64,000 nucleotides of DNA, from contig OX359246.1 of NCBI GenBank assembly GCA_947179485.1, forward strand, positions 15,996,001 to 16,060,000. The letters run 5' to 3'. The DNA comes from Allacma fusca (lineage: Eukaryota > Arthropoda > Collembola > Symphypleona > Sminthuridae). Positions 12,640 to 24,469 of this stretch are shown in pieces. The translations under genes were made by a program, and so were the position numbers. The notes beneath the pieces were generated by a model that saw only the letters and a program-made list of their open reading frames with translations, ran no database searches and was not told the DNA's origin. Positions within the stretch are counted from its first letter, which is position 1. Every line of letters starts with the position of its first letter.

Positions 12640-13500
12640 TTTATTGTTTTATGTACCAGAATTACGAGAGATGTTTATGAACCTCGTTATAGCATAGTAA
12701 TGTGTCAGGTTCTTGAAAATGTTTCATTGGGCGGGTAGAAATGGGTCACTGCAAGTTAAAAAATTATCTACTATAAAGTGTTCACAAAATACACTTATTA
12801 AGTGCCCCTAAGAAACATCATAAGACATTAAACCTTCAATGGAGCGAATGCAAAACCCACTGTTGAAAAATTATTTCATTAATGTTTAATTTTGAACATT
12901 TTAATTTATTGAGAGATATAAGCAAGTAAATTTCAAGGAATTTGGTATTTTGCATTAATTATTGAACTTGGTAAATAATTGATTCGTTACTGGAACTCGT
13001 GGTCAGATTCATTCACAATTCATTTACTGCTTTGTACGCAAAGTCATTAATGAACCACGAAACGTGCATGAGCAACGCTGATTTACAGACAATATTAACA
13101 TTAGTGCTGTCAGTAAATCATTCATAAATCATGTTAGAGAAATTCGTCGAATTTTGGGAGAAAGACTACGAAACCGGCAGTGAAACATTAGTCGTAAAGT
13201 TGTATTGAAAAAGAAGCATTGAAAAAATTCTAGATTTTCGAGTAATGTCAAAATTGAAAAAAAAACTTTATTTGGATTGCAGCTTCATGTGGTTCTGTAG
13301 AACGCCTTGTCTATATGTAACTTTTAGAATAATTCTGAGCGCGAAGAGCCCCTTGCAATCAAGACAGCTTCAAAAATGACTCATTTCCGAGAATATTAAA
13401 TTTATTACTGGGATCCCAAAAGATGTGATTTAAAAAAATTATTTTAGTTCGATTAACAAATGTTTGTGAATCTAACCCTGTCGTTGTATTCTATGCAAGG
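12640..13500. other. Gene-less AT-rich stretch
   Basis: No frame or repeat is supported. It separates receptor copy 1 from retroelement fragments. Confidence 0.4.
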
Positions 13501-13559
13501 GTTAGTCCTCATTTTGATAATTTTTGCAAATGTGTTTCATTAGAGTTCATTACGCTGGA

Positions 13560-13735
13560 CTGAATTTTACGGTTTGAAGGATGGGTACGAAGGAAGGCTG
13601 ATTTTTCTGTACGTTGAAGGTAGACCCCCAATCGAAAGAAGGCTGCTGGACAACAAAATATTTGAAAAACTTCAATGATGTGTTTGTTTTGTAAATGGCC
13701 TTGGAAGGCTCTAAGGAAGGCTATTTCGTTTGGAC
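13560..13735 (+). repeat. gaagg-rich interspersed fragment
   Basis: Multiple gaagg/aaggct motifs, including gaaggaaggctgattttt, resemble the larger gaagg-rich block at 44.4-45.0 kb (gaaggaaggcagatttttt near 44915). It is likely a fragment of the same repeat family. Confidence 0.5.
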
Positions 13736-13910
13736 ATCTCTGACTGTGAGCAAAACAGTGCACCTTCAGTTCGTCGAGAGTTATATTGCTCTCTCTCTCC
13801 TCCATAAATTAAGCAAATTAGGTCAAAATAAATCGGTCTGCGTCCCAACTGATTAACCTGCAATGTAAATTGTATAAGTTTATTATAGCCTACAAAAATG
13901 AAAGACAATA
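13720..13910 (+). mobile_element. 3' fragment of the non-LTR/SINE-like element found at 30 kb
   Basis: The stretch from cagtgcaccttcagttcgtc through attaagcaaattagg and ctgcgtccca to gaaagacaata follows, motif by motif, the reverse complement of the 411-bp insertion at 29962-30372. It therefore lies in the opposite orientation to that copy and is older (many mismatches). Confidence 0.7.
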
Positions 13911-14004
13911 CAGAGACCATTGGATTAAAATTTCTTGGCAGTTCGTAATGAAGGTGTGCGCGCATTATGGCGCTTTAACTCATATACTTTATACTTTACC
14001 TCAC

Positions 14005-14095
14005 CTTTTATATAATATAATCTTCTTCCTTATTACAATGCTCTCTTTACTCCACTGATTAAGCAAATTAGTTTAAGACCTGATGGGCTGTGGTG
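14005..14095 (+). mobile_element. Second, shorter fragment of the same SINE-like family
   Basis: cttccttattacaatgctct, ccactgattaagcaaattag and gggctgtg match the same block of the insertion at 30 kb and of its neighbour at 13.72-13.91 kb. Confidence 0.6.
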
Positions 14096-14555
14096 ACCAG
14101 GCCGCGTGAATAACGATTGTTTCCAGATAAGGAAAGAGAAAAGTGAACTATCTTGAGGAGATAATTTGTAACCAGTGTGTACAACATCGCCAAAATCTAA
14201 GACAGTTTCTGGATTTTGACTTAGAAAGTTATATTAATGATACAGATACCGGGAGAAAATTTCCCGCGCAGGATTAGGGGATTTGCACTGTAGAGAAGCA
14301 TTTTCGCATGGAATATATTTGCATGCAGTGGTCACAATTATTATGCAGAAACTTTCCCACACTGCAGTCATTAATTTGTAAATGTTGTTTAATGTAAATT
14401 ACATTTCGATGTCCGAGTCTAAATAGGGTATCCTAGAATTATTTTCAGGTTGTGTATTCTTAAGTTTGATTTTCAAAGCTTAAGTTTCCAAGCAAAAGCA
14501 GCTTCATCCAACTGCAACCAGACCTGCTGTCGTAGACACAGTATAACAATCGAAA

Positions 14556-17281
14556 ATGATTTACGAACTAATAGCAACTTTTTTCAGTTCCATTATGTCT
14601 TTCTTCAATTTAATTAATCCCAGGAACTACCCTAAAGGTAAACTGGAAACGATTAAAAAATCTACTGCATAAAATTCGAAATTAGTAGCGTTTAAATTAC
14701 ACGAAGGACTTTTTTCGTTTGATTTCAGGTCCAATATCGTTGCCATTTGTAGGTGCTTTACCAACGTTGGCGGTTGCTGGGGAGTACGGAATTATTTCAA
14801 AACTCATAAAATACGGGGAAAAATATGGAAAAATTTTCTCATTGAACTTGGGCTCCACAAGGTAACTTGAAAAATAAGAAATTTCTTTACTAATTTTATG
14901 CATTCAAACATTGTTATATTGTCAACATAACTAGATGTCACAGTTGTAGTATTATTGCTTAAATCGAAATCCAGATAAAATGTTTTTAAAATTTTAATTA
15001 ACTTCACTGTTCCGCTCCTTTGTAAATATTATCCACCCCACTAGATTCAATGATTTAAAATTTAAAGTTTTAAAGACGATTACTACAAATAGTTTTTTAA
15101 AATTTGTTGGGAAAAATACAAAAAAAACTTAACAATGTATCATAAGTACGATTTTAGGCTATTAATTAAAAATAATCACTTTAATACAAAAGGTAGGAAT
15201 TTTATAACACTAAAGAAAATGGAGATTATTATACAGCATTAAATACTTTTGAAATTATTAGAGGTGCATATGTTTAAATAGACTCATGAGGTGACTTTGC
15301 AAAATATTTCAAAGTGCACAAGTAGTTTCCCTGCCAGGTCTATTCATTCCAACATTAACATTGTCACCTCACCAACAGGATATATGTATATCCTATTTGT
15401 GATGATGTTGCGTAAAACAAAATAAGGATATTATAATTTTACTGTTATGGTCCTTCGTGCATTTGGCGAGCCCCTTTCGATTAAAATATTTAAAATTAAG
15501 TTTTAAATATGTTAAAGAGATCAATCCAAAATAATTTTTTTAAATTGGTAGGAAAAATTAAAATATTTAATTTAATTTTTTACACAGTAATATTGGTTTA
15601 ATAACAACTATTATTATAAGGTTCTTGGGATTACAGGTGCGTATTCTTGAACAGCTCAAAACTAATAAAGGAAGCATTTGGGAACGCTGCGACCTCTGGT
15701 CGACCAGGACTACCAACTTTTAAAGCCATGTATGGTGACAGAGGTGAATATAAATTACAAACATGCCTTGTAAAGGTTTACATAACAATCAATTTACTGC
15801 TATACACTTACTATTTTGGATATAAAAGGTATAGGTCTACAAGATGGGCAAGGATGGAAGGAACATCGCAAGTTTACAGTAACACACCTAAAGGAATTTG
15901 GATTCGGCAAGAGATCGTTAGAACCAATAATTATTGAAGAAGCGCAAGAACTAGTTAAATCGTTGATGACATTGGTTGGGAAACCTGTCTCCTTTCACAG
16001 CAAGTTCGACATTGCTGTCATTAACGTATTATGGATAATTATTATTGGAGAAAGATTTTCCCATGATGATCCTAAGCTTCAGTACTTCATCAACATTATT
16101 TCCAGGTAAACATCTGCAATTTAAAGGAACTTCCAAGAATATTTCAAGGGATTGTGGTTGTAATGTTTCCCAAAAATAAAATCAATACTGTCAATACTCA
16201 TTCACATAAAATTTCTTTACTGTCCTAGATTTAGTAGTCCAACGAATAATTTCTGAAGTTTTTCTTTCCTCGGTTTTGTACTTGGTTTCCCAAACTGAGT
16301 GGTTGGAAAATTAACATGGACGATACGCATTCCGTGTTTAATTTTATTCAAGAACTTGTCGAAGATAAACGAAGAACTTTTGTTAAAGGAGTCCGTAGAC
16401 ATTTTATGGATGTGTACTTTGAGGAATTAGACAATAGAAAATTAGATTTACGAAGTACATTTGCTGGGCAAATTGGAGGTAAAAATTATTGTCCATAGTA
16501 ATAGTTTGCGGCATTACCATTTCGTTAATTTGATTATTTAAATCTTTCTATACGTGAACGATACAGAGGAAAATATGGCAGTGACAGTTAGGGATTTATT
16601 CTTTGCTGGATCGGAAACCACGAGTACAACACTATCTTGGATATGCTTGTACTTGGCATTGTATCCAGGAATCCAGAGAAACCTTCAAGCTGAAATTGAA
16701 AATGTACTTGGCTATAACGTTCCAACATTGAATCAACGGAACAGGTACATAAAATCGGTGATTAAAATTTATCAATTCTGATGAATATAAAAGGCGTTAT
16801 AATTTACTGAAATCTTTCTTTCAGCATGCCTTACACTCAGGCTGTAATCTTCGAATCCCTTCGATGTTCATCTGTAGCTCCAGTCGGAACTGCTCGTCGT
16901 GTTCTAGAAGACGTGGCAGTCGGAGGCTACATCATACCAAAAGATACTCTAGTTTTTTCAAATATTTATGCTGCTCATCACGATCCGGACGTTTGGGATG
17001 ACCCTCACAACTTCAAGCCTGAGAGGTTTATCAGTTCGGATGGAACGCATGTTGTAAAATATAGTAATTTGGTTGCTTTCTCATTCGGAAAGCGTTCGTG
17101 TCCTGGTGAAACCTTGGCAAAGGACCAACTGTTCATATTCCTGACAAGTATCTTACAACGTTTTGAAATTTCTCTTGATCCTTCAGAGAAACGTCCTACA
17201 ATGAATGCTAAGTTTTCAGTAACAAGATCCCCTCTACCGCATAAACTGATCCTTGAAGACCGCCCAAATGTTTGCAAGTAA
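14556..17281 (+). pseudogene. Cytochrome P450 (clan-2-like), seven exons, one frameshift
   Basis: Exons 14556-14637, 14729-14861, 15637-15743, 15829-16105, 16229-16478, 16567-16744 and 16825-17281 have GT/AG borders and encode about 494 residues, the normal P450 length. Visible landmarks: an N-terminal hydrophobic anchor (MIYELIATFFSSIM), a GPISLPFVG hinge, helix C region GWKEHRKFTVTHLKEFGFGK, I-helix AGSETT (oxygen-activating AGxxT), ESLR (ExxR of helix K), PERF, and heme loop FSFGKRSCPGE with the cysteine ligand. All exon phases fit except exon 5, which is one base short: after SPTNNF the frame hits TGA at about 16254 and the homologous LKFFFPRF continues one frame over. The break sits in a T run. 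So this is either a recent pseudogene or a single base-call error in a monooxygenase gene. Substrate cannot be told. Confidence 0.85.
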
Positions 17282-18160
17282 TGTGAAATTCAGCCGTTAA
17301 GATCATTCAATAGGACTACTCTTTAGTATTAAGGTTTCCACCAGGAACATTTAATAGTAATTATTATTGCTATAACTCAAAACGTGGAACCGTACTGGTA
17401 TTTTTGGGTAAAAGCAGAATAAGTTTCGAACTTCGGTTCGGTTGTTCCAGTACAAGTACAAAATCCTGTACTCGGTATACATTGGAGGAAAATAACAGAG
17501 AAAGTAACTGACGTCATCCCTCCATGACCATTATAATATAGGGAAACCTAATTTGAAGATAACGATATTTAAATTAGGTGTGGTTCATGGGATCAAAATT
17601 CGGGTAGAAAAATCCAACAGGAACCACATCGGATGTACTGGAAACATGGATAAATTCAGTTACAAGTTAATGGTCTTCCTTTTACCTAAAAATTATTTCT
17701 CTAGTGTAAGTGTGAAAAAGAAAGGGGTAAGTATATTAAATAGAAAACAAGAATTAAGAATATTCTGATATTAAAATGTCACTTTGTCAGCTGTCCTTCA
17801 CTTTTACCCTCTGTTTAATTCCCGAATTGATTCTTATATATGACGACTACATCATGCATAATCCTAAAATAATGATTCAAATTTGCGATTACTTTATGAA
17901 TAATATTCAATAACTACAATTTATGAATATTTTGTGATATTGACTCAAATAATGATTTTACTTAATGAGTGTACATAATATGGAAAATGCACAAATAGTC
18001 CGCAAATTTTTGGCACAAGTAGAGTGCTTAGTGTACCCTGGCATATGGTGAAATAGCCCAATGTTAAATCCCATAAGGAAATAGCCAGACGTCCATGTAC
18101 ATAAGGGGTGGTTCTTGGAAATGGACCAATGTAAAAATCCCATTTGGAAACAGCCTAGTG
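17282..18160. other. Gene-less AT-rich stretch
   Basis: This is the region downstream of the P450. No gene was found; a few short direct phrases such as cccataaggaaatagcc recur from 18060 to 18180 and lead into the next inverted repeat. Confidence 0.4.
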
Positions 18161-18167
18161 TTTAACC

Positions 18168-18278
18168 CCATAAGGAAATAGCCGTGTATATATAAACCAA
18201 AAGGGATTAGAAAGGGATTACAAATAATGTTTGAAAAGGTCCTTTGGTTTAAATATACACGGCTATTTTCCTTATAGG
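18168..18278. repeat. Long imperfect hairpin (about 37-bp arms)
   Basis: ccataaggaaatagccgtgt continuing to about 18204 pairs with the segment 18241-18278 (ending cggctattttccttatagg), separated by about 36 bases. The left-arm phrase cccataaggaaatagcc also occurs at about 18070. It lies about 360 bases upstream of the polymerase element and could be its subterminal repeat or an unrelated fold-back element. Confidence 0.7.
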
Positions 18279-18638
18279 ACTAACTAATGCTGTCTACGAA
18301 TAATGAAAACAGGATCCACATAGTTTAATCCTTTTAACCAATCCGCCAGTGAAGTAGCAGCAGAAACTCCTGCTGTGCTTGTACCGAAAATACATTCCAT
18401 AGGAAAATTGAGGGGTTCAAGCGCTGATAGCTTGACTAATTTTACTCTCAAACTGGCTACTTAAACACGCCCTGCCTTTCACTTCAAATTCATTTTTCCT
18501 TCAACCTCTTTGAAGAAACTTATTCCAGTTTAAATTTTCTGATCGAATTCCAATTTTCCGTTGTTACTCTGACCGAACCTTTCAAAAACCTATCCAATTT
18601 CCAATTCTCAAAGTCAATTACAAATTAATTTTTAATAA

Positions 18639-21076
18639 ATGGCTCCACCGGCTCCTCATCTTTTTCCATGTGGTGGTTGTGGTTCAATTTACATGGATCC
18701 CTTTGACATGGTGCGACATTATGTTGAGTACTGTCCCCAACATCCATCCCGTCAACCCTCAACATCTGGAGGCAGAAAGCGGGTGAATTTTAAGGAACCA
18801 CCAACCAAACGACCGAGGATAAGTAAGTTCAATGTTGTTAATTGAGATCATAGTGATGTCAGTGATGTTATTTTTGTTTAAATATTTACTAATTTGGTTT
18901 TCCTTGTTATCTTGTGTTTTAAGCTTCAACCCCTAACGTACCCCCTGTGTCTGCTACCTCCCAATTACCACCACCGGTACCAAATCATACGGTGGATCTG
19001 ACTGAGGACTCTGATGATGAATTTTTGAATGTGGATTTGGATACCTATGCCCCTGTGGTGATTGACGATGATGACGATGACTTGTTTGCAACTTTGGACA
19101 TCCCCGATCCATTTACTGTGGGACCTAATATCCCGGACTCTTTTGCTGAGGGACCCGTTGCTGTGGAACCTGTAATTCCGGACCCTGTTGTATTGGAACC
19201 AGTTGCTGAGGGGCCGAGGTTTCGGCCTGACTGTGACACTGCAGACAGGTGTACATTGTTGGATCCATGTCAAGGATGTACGTCCCAAGAAATGGCTGAA
19301 ATACTGTATACTCTTCGACACCCGCCAGAGAACCCAGGAGGATTTGAACCTGCTCAACCATGGATCCACAACTCATCGGATATTCCGACTCGATATCCTC
19401 CGGGGAACCAAGAAGAAGACGAAGACCTGTTCCACAACATATCACCCATTGCCAATACATTGCCCATCGACTATGATTTGCTGACTCCAGATGCTGTTGC
19501 TGCTGTGGAAGAAGTTGCAAATTTGGATACGCAAGGCATCCCAATTCAAGATGAAGCCAATCCGAACGTAAATAGTGTTAGTAATAATAGTGATGGTGAA
19601 GTTGCCGGTCCAAGTTGGAGGGTTGGTTCTAGCAGAAGAAGGGAACAAATCGGAAATGGATTCACCACTGAAAATGTGGTGAGTAAAATTGATTTTGTAA
19701 ATGATTGTATTTGTCATCGAAGATGTCTTAGGTGTCAGCTTAGTTTTCCAACCCGTCAAGATGTAGATTTACATTTGCACACTGAGCATCGTGATAGTGT
19801 TACTTCAACAGAATGTGTATGTCAAGAATGTAACATTAAGTTTTTAAATGATGATTTATTTAACTCTCATATGTATACTGAACATAGAATAGGTATTGGA
19901 CAGGGAATAAATCAGAATTTTCAACTCTATCCAGAAAGTGTTAACGTAACCGATAATTTACGTTCATATGTAGTGAGCACTGATGAAATTGCAGTCATAG
20001 GAGATTTACGAGGTTTTTTTCGCTGCATTAGAACTCAGTTAGTTGAAACATTAACACAAGATTTAGCTGATTTTCAAAACATTAAAGTAATCCTGCATTT
20101 AACGTGCATTTTTGAGCATATAGACAATCCAGATAAAGGTACATTTAGGGCTTGGTTTTCTTCCTTTGCTCATACCATACTTCACACTTCACAAATAGAT
20201 TTCACCCTAAACATTATGATTGACAAGGTAGAAAATCTTATAGATAAATTTATAGAAAATGATTCGGGGATTATACTTAGGGATATTCCACGTCTAGACA
20301 TGATAGTCACAAAGTATAAGCCGATGACTGGAAGAACATATTTGGAACTACCATACATTCTACAACGTCGGTTAGATTATTTTGTAAACGTCAATAATAG
20401 CTATCAGGCGTACAGTTCTGGAGACTTGACAGAATGTCAAAGTAAGTTAAAGTCGGAAAAGGACTTGCAATCGTGCTTTCTATTTTCAGTAGCTGCAGGG
20501 ATTAAGGAAAGTAAGTATAAACAGAACGAAATGAAAACGTACAGGGAAATTATTAGTATGTTAGATTTAGACGGGATTGAAATGCCCATCACCATCGAAC
20601 AAATCCCAAAGTTCGAATCTCAGAATCCAAATATTTCCATAAATGTTTTTGGTTTCACAGACAATAAAATAACAAGGGAAGATAGAGCCTTTAAAGACTT
20701 AACAGGGGATAAACTGGAAAATAAAAAGATAGACTTAATTCATAGGGTCACATTTCCATTATACATAAGTAAAATAAAAGCACCGGCAGGTGCTAAAAAT
20801 ACTAGATCATCAAATCAAAAACAGGCTAGGTCGAGAATAGACAAGAAAAGGCATTATCATTTGGACCTAATGCTTATAATGCAGAGAGATGAGGAAAGCA
20901 TACCTAGGGATATTAAGAACAAATTACCTAAGTCTAGAGTGGATGACCCGTGTATTGAGCATTATGTGCTTATTAAAGATACGAGATATTTGTTAAGACC
21001 CAAAAACGTAAAAACACAGATTCCCTTCACTTTTGTAGATATTGCCTTCAGCAATTTTGTTCTCAAAAGACATTAG
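18639..21076 (+). CDS. Zinc-finger N-terminal region of a protein-primed PolB element (partial)
   Basis: Exon 1 (18639-18820) encodes a proline-rich start with a CGGCG-x-H-C finger. A short intron (GTAAGT donor, acceptor ag at 18922-18923) joins it in phase to exon 2 (18924-21076). Exon 2 has an acidic, proline-rich stretch, then two C2H2-type fingers (CLRCQLSFPTRQDVDLHLH and CVCQECNIKFLNDDLFNSHM, about 19720-19890), then the domain that in related elements precedes the DNA polymerase (SGIILRDIPRLDMIVTKYKP, CFLFSVAAGI, HYVLIKDTRYLL). The frame ends early at 21076: a further finger (CxxC...HxxxxC pattern, about 21035-21095) continues in another frame. Known family: large PolB proteins of Maverick/Polinton-like or related virus-derived elements. 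It is part of a dead copy; no capsid, integrase or protease gene was recognised nearby. Confidence 0.65.
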
Positions 21077-22738
21077 AAGACCATACTGAGCGATGTTATG
21101 TTATAGAGGTACAAAAGGCTACATTTGTAGAAGATATGTCAAAGAGAATAGAGTTTGAGGGTTTCAATTAAATGGTCCCAGCGCCATTTGTAATTTATTC
21201 AGATTTTGAGACACGAATTGTCCCAAGGGAAAATCGGGAAATAGAACGCCAGAAAGTATAAAGATATTCATGAGTACCAGTTCAGGCTAGCCAAGTCAGG
21301 TGGTAAAACAAAATACACTGATGAACACATACCATGTACATAATCATATTGTTGTGTAGGTTCTGATGGGAAAGCAGTGCATAGTAGCTCATAAACAATA
21401 CGAAGTGTTCATGAAAATCTTATGGAAAATGTTTACACTGACATTATAAAATACTCACAGTGTTTAATAAAAGAAATGGAGGAAAGACAAGAAATAGCCA
21501 AAAGCAATAGAAAATACCCAAGTGTTGTGGAAATATCAAAAATTGACAAAACAATTTGGTTTCTTTTGTAATAAGTATATTGACCCTTTTGCGCTGGACA
21601 AAAAATGAGGGGTGTTGAACACGACGACCACTTCACACACATGTACATATGTCAAGCCCATTGTAGATGTAATAGTAAAGCTAGCTGGTTTAATAAAATC
21701 CCTGCAGTTGTGCACAATTTTAGTGGTTCTGATTCTCACCGTATAGTAGCTAATATTGACCATGAGCTTATAGAGTCGACAAACAGTAATACCTATCTAT
21801 ACAGAAAAGTTCATGCCAGTTGAAATTAATAACATGCTCACGTTTATTGATGCCAATAGTTTTCTTACTTCCTCACTTGATAAGTTGGTTAACATGTTAG
21901 GAGCTGAAAACACAGACAAGTATGTAGTTACTAAAATATATTTGCGAAGGATTATCCAGAAGATATTGGTAATCAGGAATTATTATTTAAAAATGGATTC
22001 TTTCCATATAAGGCTATAACTTCAGTGAAAGACTTGGAAAAATCCGAGCTGCCACCTTTGAAAGATTTTCATTCTAAACTTACAGATAGTGACATTACAC
22101 CTGAAAATTATTCACATGCACAAACTGTATGGGGAAAATTTGGTAGTGCAAACATGAGAGAATATTGTAACGTATACTATAAGTTAGATGTGAAATTGTT
22201 AGCTGATGTTTTTCAGAATTTTAGGAATCTATTTCTGGAAAGATTTAAGTTGGACCCTGCTAGATTTTTCAGTTTGCCAATGATATCATGGCATGCTGCG
22301 TTAAAGTATACAGAGGATAGGTTGGACTTTATCAGGGACAATGACATGCATATATTTTTAGAGGCTGCACGTCGAGGTGGCTTTGAGGGCTCAGGATCCA
22401 TTAGAACTGCCGACGCTAATAATAAATATATCCCAGAAACATATGACCCTTCAGGTATATGCTCATATACTTGTTACTGGGATGCGAACGCATTTTATGC
22501 GAAAGGTATGAACTCATTTTTACCTGTATGGGGTTTTAAATGGGTCGCGGGTGAAAGGCTAGAGGCACTTAGACGTGATAATGATTTAATTTTAAATCAC
22601 CCTGATAATGCTAGGACAGGTTATTTCTTTGAGGTTGACATCAGTGTACCGGAGAATATGCCTGATTACTTTGATGATTATCCACTTGCCCCAACTCAAG
22701 CGCAAAGTAGATGGCCATTACCAATCGAGAGAGTTTGA
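21077..22738 (+). pseudogene. Protein-primed family-B DNA polymerase, decayed (copy 1)
   Basis: This continues the preceding frame with many stops and frame changes. An exonuclease-I-like YSDFET motif is at about 21198. 21605-22019 shows scattered conserved pieces (HNFSGSDSHRIV, FIDANSF). A clean 237-codon stretch (22025-22738) holds LPPLKDFHSKL, YCNVYYKLDVKLLADVFQNF, FFSLPMISWHAAL and the polymerase motif A region DANAFYAKGMNSFLP, ending near DYPLAP. Motifs B and C are missing, so the polymerase is truncated as well as frameshifted. Family: DNA_pol_B_2, as in Polinton/Maverick and related elements. I describe only the visible pieces. Confidence 0.75.
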
Positions 22739-22799
22739 ATGTACGTGATCAACTTGAATTTCAATTATACTTTCAAAGTTAGATAGTAATAAGTTATAC

Positions 22800-24153
22800 A
22801 CGCACAGACATACACCATATAGTTATTCATGCATTTGTGTAGATCCTTATGGTAACGATGAGCATAAGATTACGTTCAGCATGATGCTTAAAATATAATA
22901 ATTGATACTTTCTTCAGAGATTTATTACCTTTTTATCAAGCTCTTAGTGACAAAAATCAGATATGCCTCATATATTCATGTTATGAGAAATGTCTGTAAT
23001 AGGACGAATGATCTGTTTTTTATGATGAAACAATCGATCCAGAGGGAAAAGATGGTACGTGTGTATTTGGTGTGTACGTAGCTCATAGGTCATTCAGACT
23101 AGCTGGTGTTCGAATATACTTATAGTTGTACACAATTTTGGCGGACATAGCAATCATTCAATGGTTTATAATTTAAACCATGAACTGATTGAGGATATTT
23201 TTGTAGTACCTTTTGTCAGTTAAAGGTTTATGTCAGTTGTGACTAACAATATGTTTACATTTATTGACGGTCTGTGATTTTAAACATCACCACGTAAGCT
23301 TCGGATATGTCAGGAGTTGACGTGGCTGACTTTATGGTTACCAAAGAGAGTATTTACAACTGATTTCCAAAAGGAATTGAACAGCAGCCTTTTGACTACG
23401 AAGAAAGTTTTCCATTTCTGAACATCTGAAGCTATTATAAAGCTATCAAATCTTAGAGATTTAGACAAACGTGAACTACCACCTATTGATTCATTTTAAT
23501 CCAAACTAAATGATGAGCATATTACACCGGATGATTATGAACAAGCAAACGTTGATTGGAAAAAAAATTATTATTCGGAGAATGGGCAAGTACTACAATT
23601 TTTACGAACAGCTGGATGTTTCCTTACTACGTCATGTCTTTCAAAATGTTGCAATATTTTCTGGCAAAACTCTAAATAGATTCTACGTAATTTCTAAGTT
23701 TGCATTTGAGAACTTGACAAGCTGGATTAAAATGCAGTAAAGTTAAAATATCATACACGAAGGACAATAATGCACCTGTGTTTTTCGAAATGTTGGTTAC
23801 AGGATATGCAGGTACAAGGTAAGTGTGATGTACCGATTCTAATAATAAATACTGAAAAGGTAGTTATGACACATCTCACAAATTTGCATTTACGTAACAT
23901 ACTGTGATACCAATGTATTATATGCAAGAGCAATAGGTTCATTTACGTACGAAAGATTTTAATTGGCTCTCAAATGGTGAATTTGTTAATCTTTCACACG
24001 AAAACAATGTGTGGATTTACCCGATGATGGAGATGAAGATTTTTTTATGTGAATCTTAGCGTAGGCAAGGTCTATCATGTATATTTGACTGATTACCTTC
24101 GGCACCACAAAAACGGCCTGATAAAATTAGTGAAACGTAGTCACACCAATAGG
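22800..24153 (+). pseudogene. Second, more degraded copy of the PolB region (copy 2)
   Basis: After copy 1 stops, the same landmarks recur in decayed form: CVDPYGN-like text near 22835, a cacaattttggcggacatag block near 23125 parallel to copy 1 near 21712, ITPDDYEQANVDW (about 23520), LDVSLLRHVFQNVAIF (about 23610), LPDDGDEDFF (about 24018) and a YxHxxN-type region near 24075 that lies beyond the end of copy 1. It has many stops and runs into the assembly gap. It is a separate fragment rather than a continuation, because it begins again at the exonuclease region. Confidence 0.65.
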
Positions 24154-24353
24154 NNNNNNNNNNNNNNNNNNNNNNNNNNNNNNNNNNNNNNNNNNNNNNN
24201 NNNNNNNNNNNNNNNNNNNNNNNNNNNNNNNNNNNNNNNNNNNNNNNNNNNNNNNNNNNNNNNNNNNNNNNNNNNNNNNNNNNNNNNNNNNNNNNNNNNN
24301 NNNNNNNNNNNNNNNNNNNNNNNNNNNNNNNNNNNNNNNNNNNNNNNNNNNNN
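24154..24353. other. Assembly gap (200 N)
   Basis: Exactly 200 N bases. The gap follows the second polymerase fragment, so the right end of that element is not visible. Frames crossing it are artefacts. Confidence 1.
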
Positions 24354-24469
24354 TAAGAGGAAACCACTATATGGGAAATTCACTGTATAGGGTAGGCAAT
24401 AACCGCTTCTACAAAGTCTCTCAAGATCAAAGCGTGCTACCCAATTGTGCATGTTTGTGTATAGAATTT

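Noticed and set aside
18965-19759. Long minus- and plus-strand frames over the zinc-finger gene
   Set aside because: Shadows of the low-complexity, proline/acid-rich coding region on the plus strand.
24049-24452. Frames of about 100 codons across the N gap
   Set aside because: Made only by the run of N.
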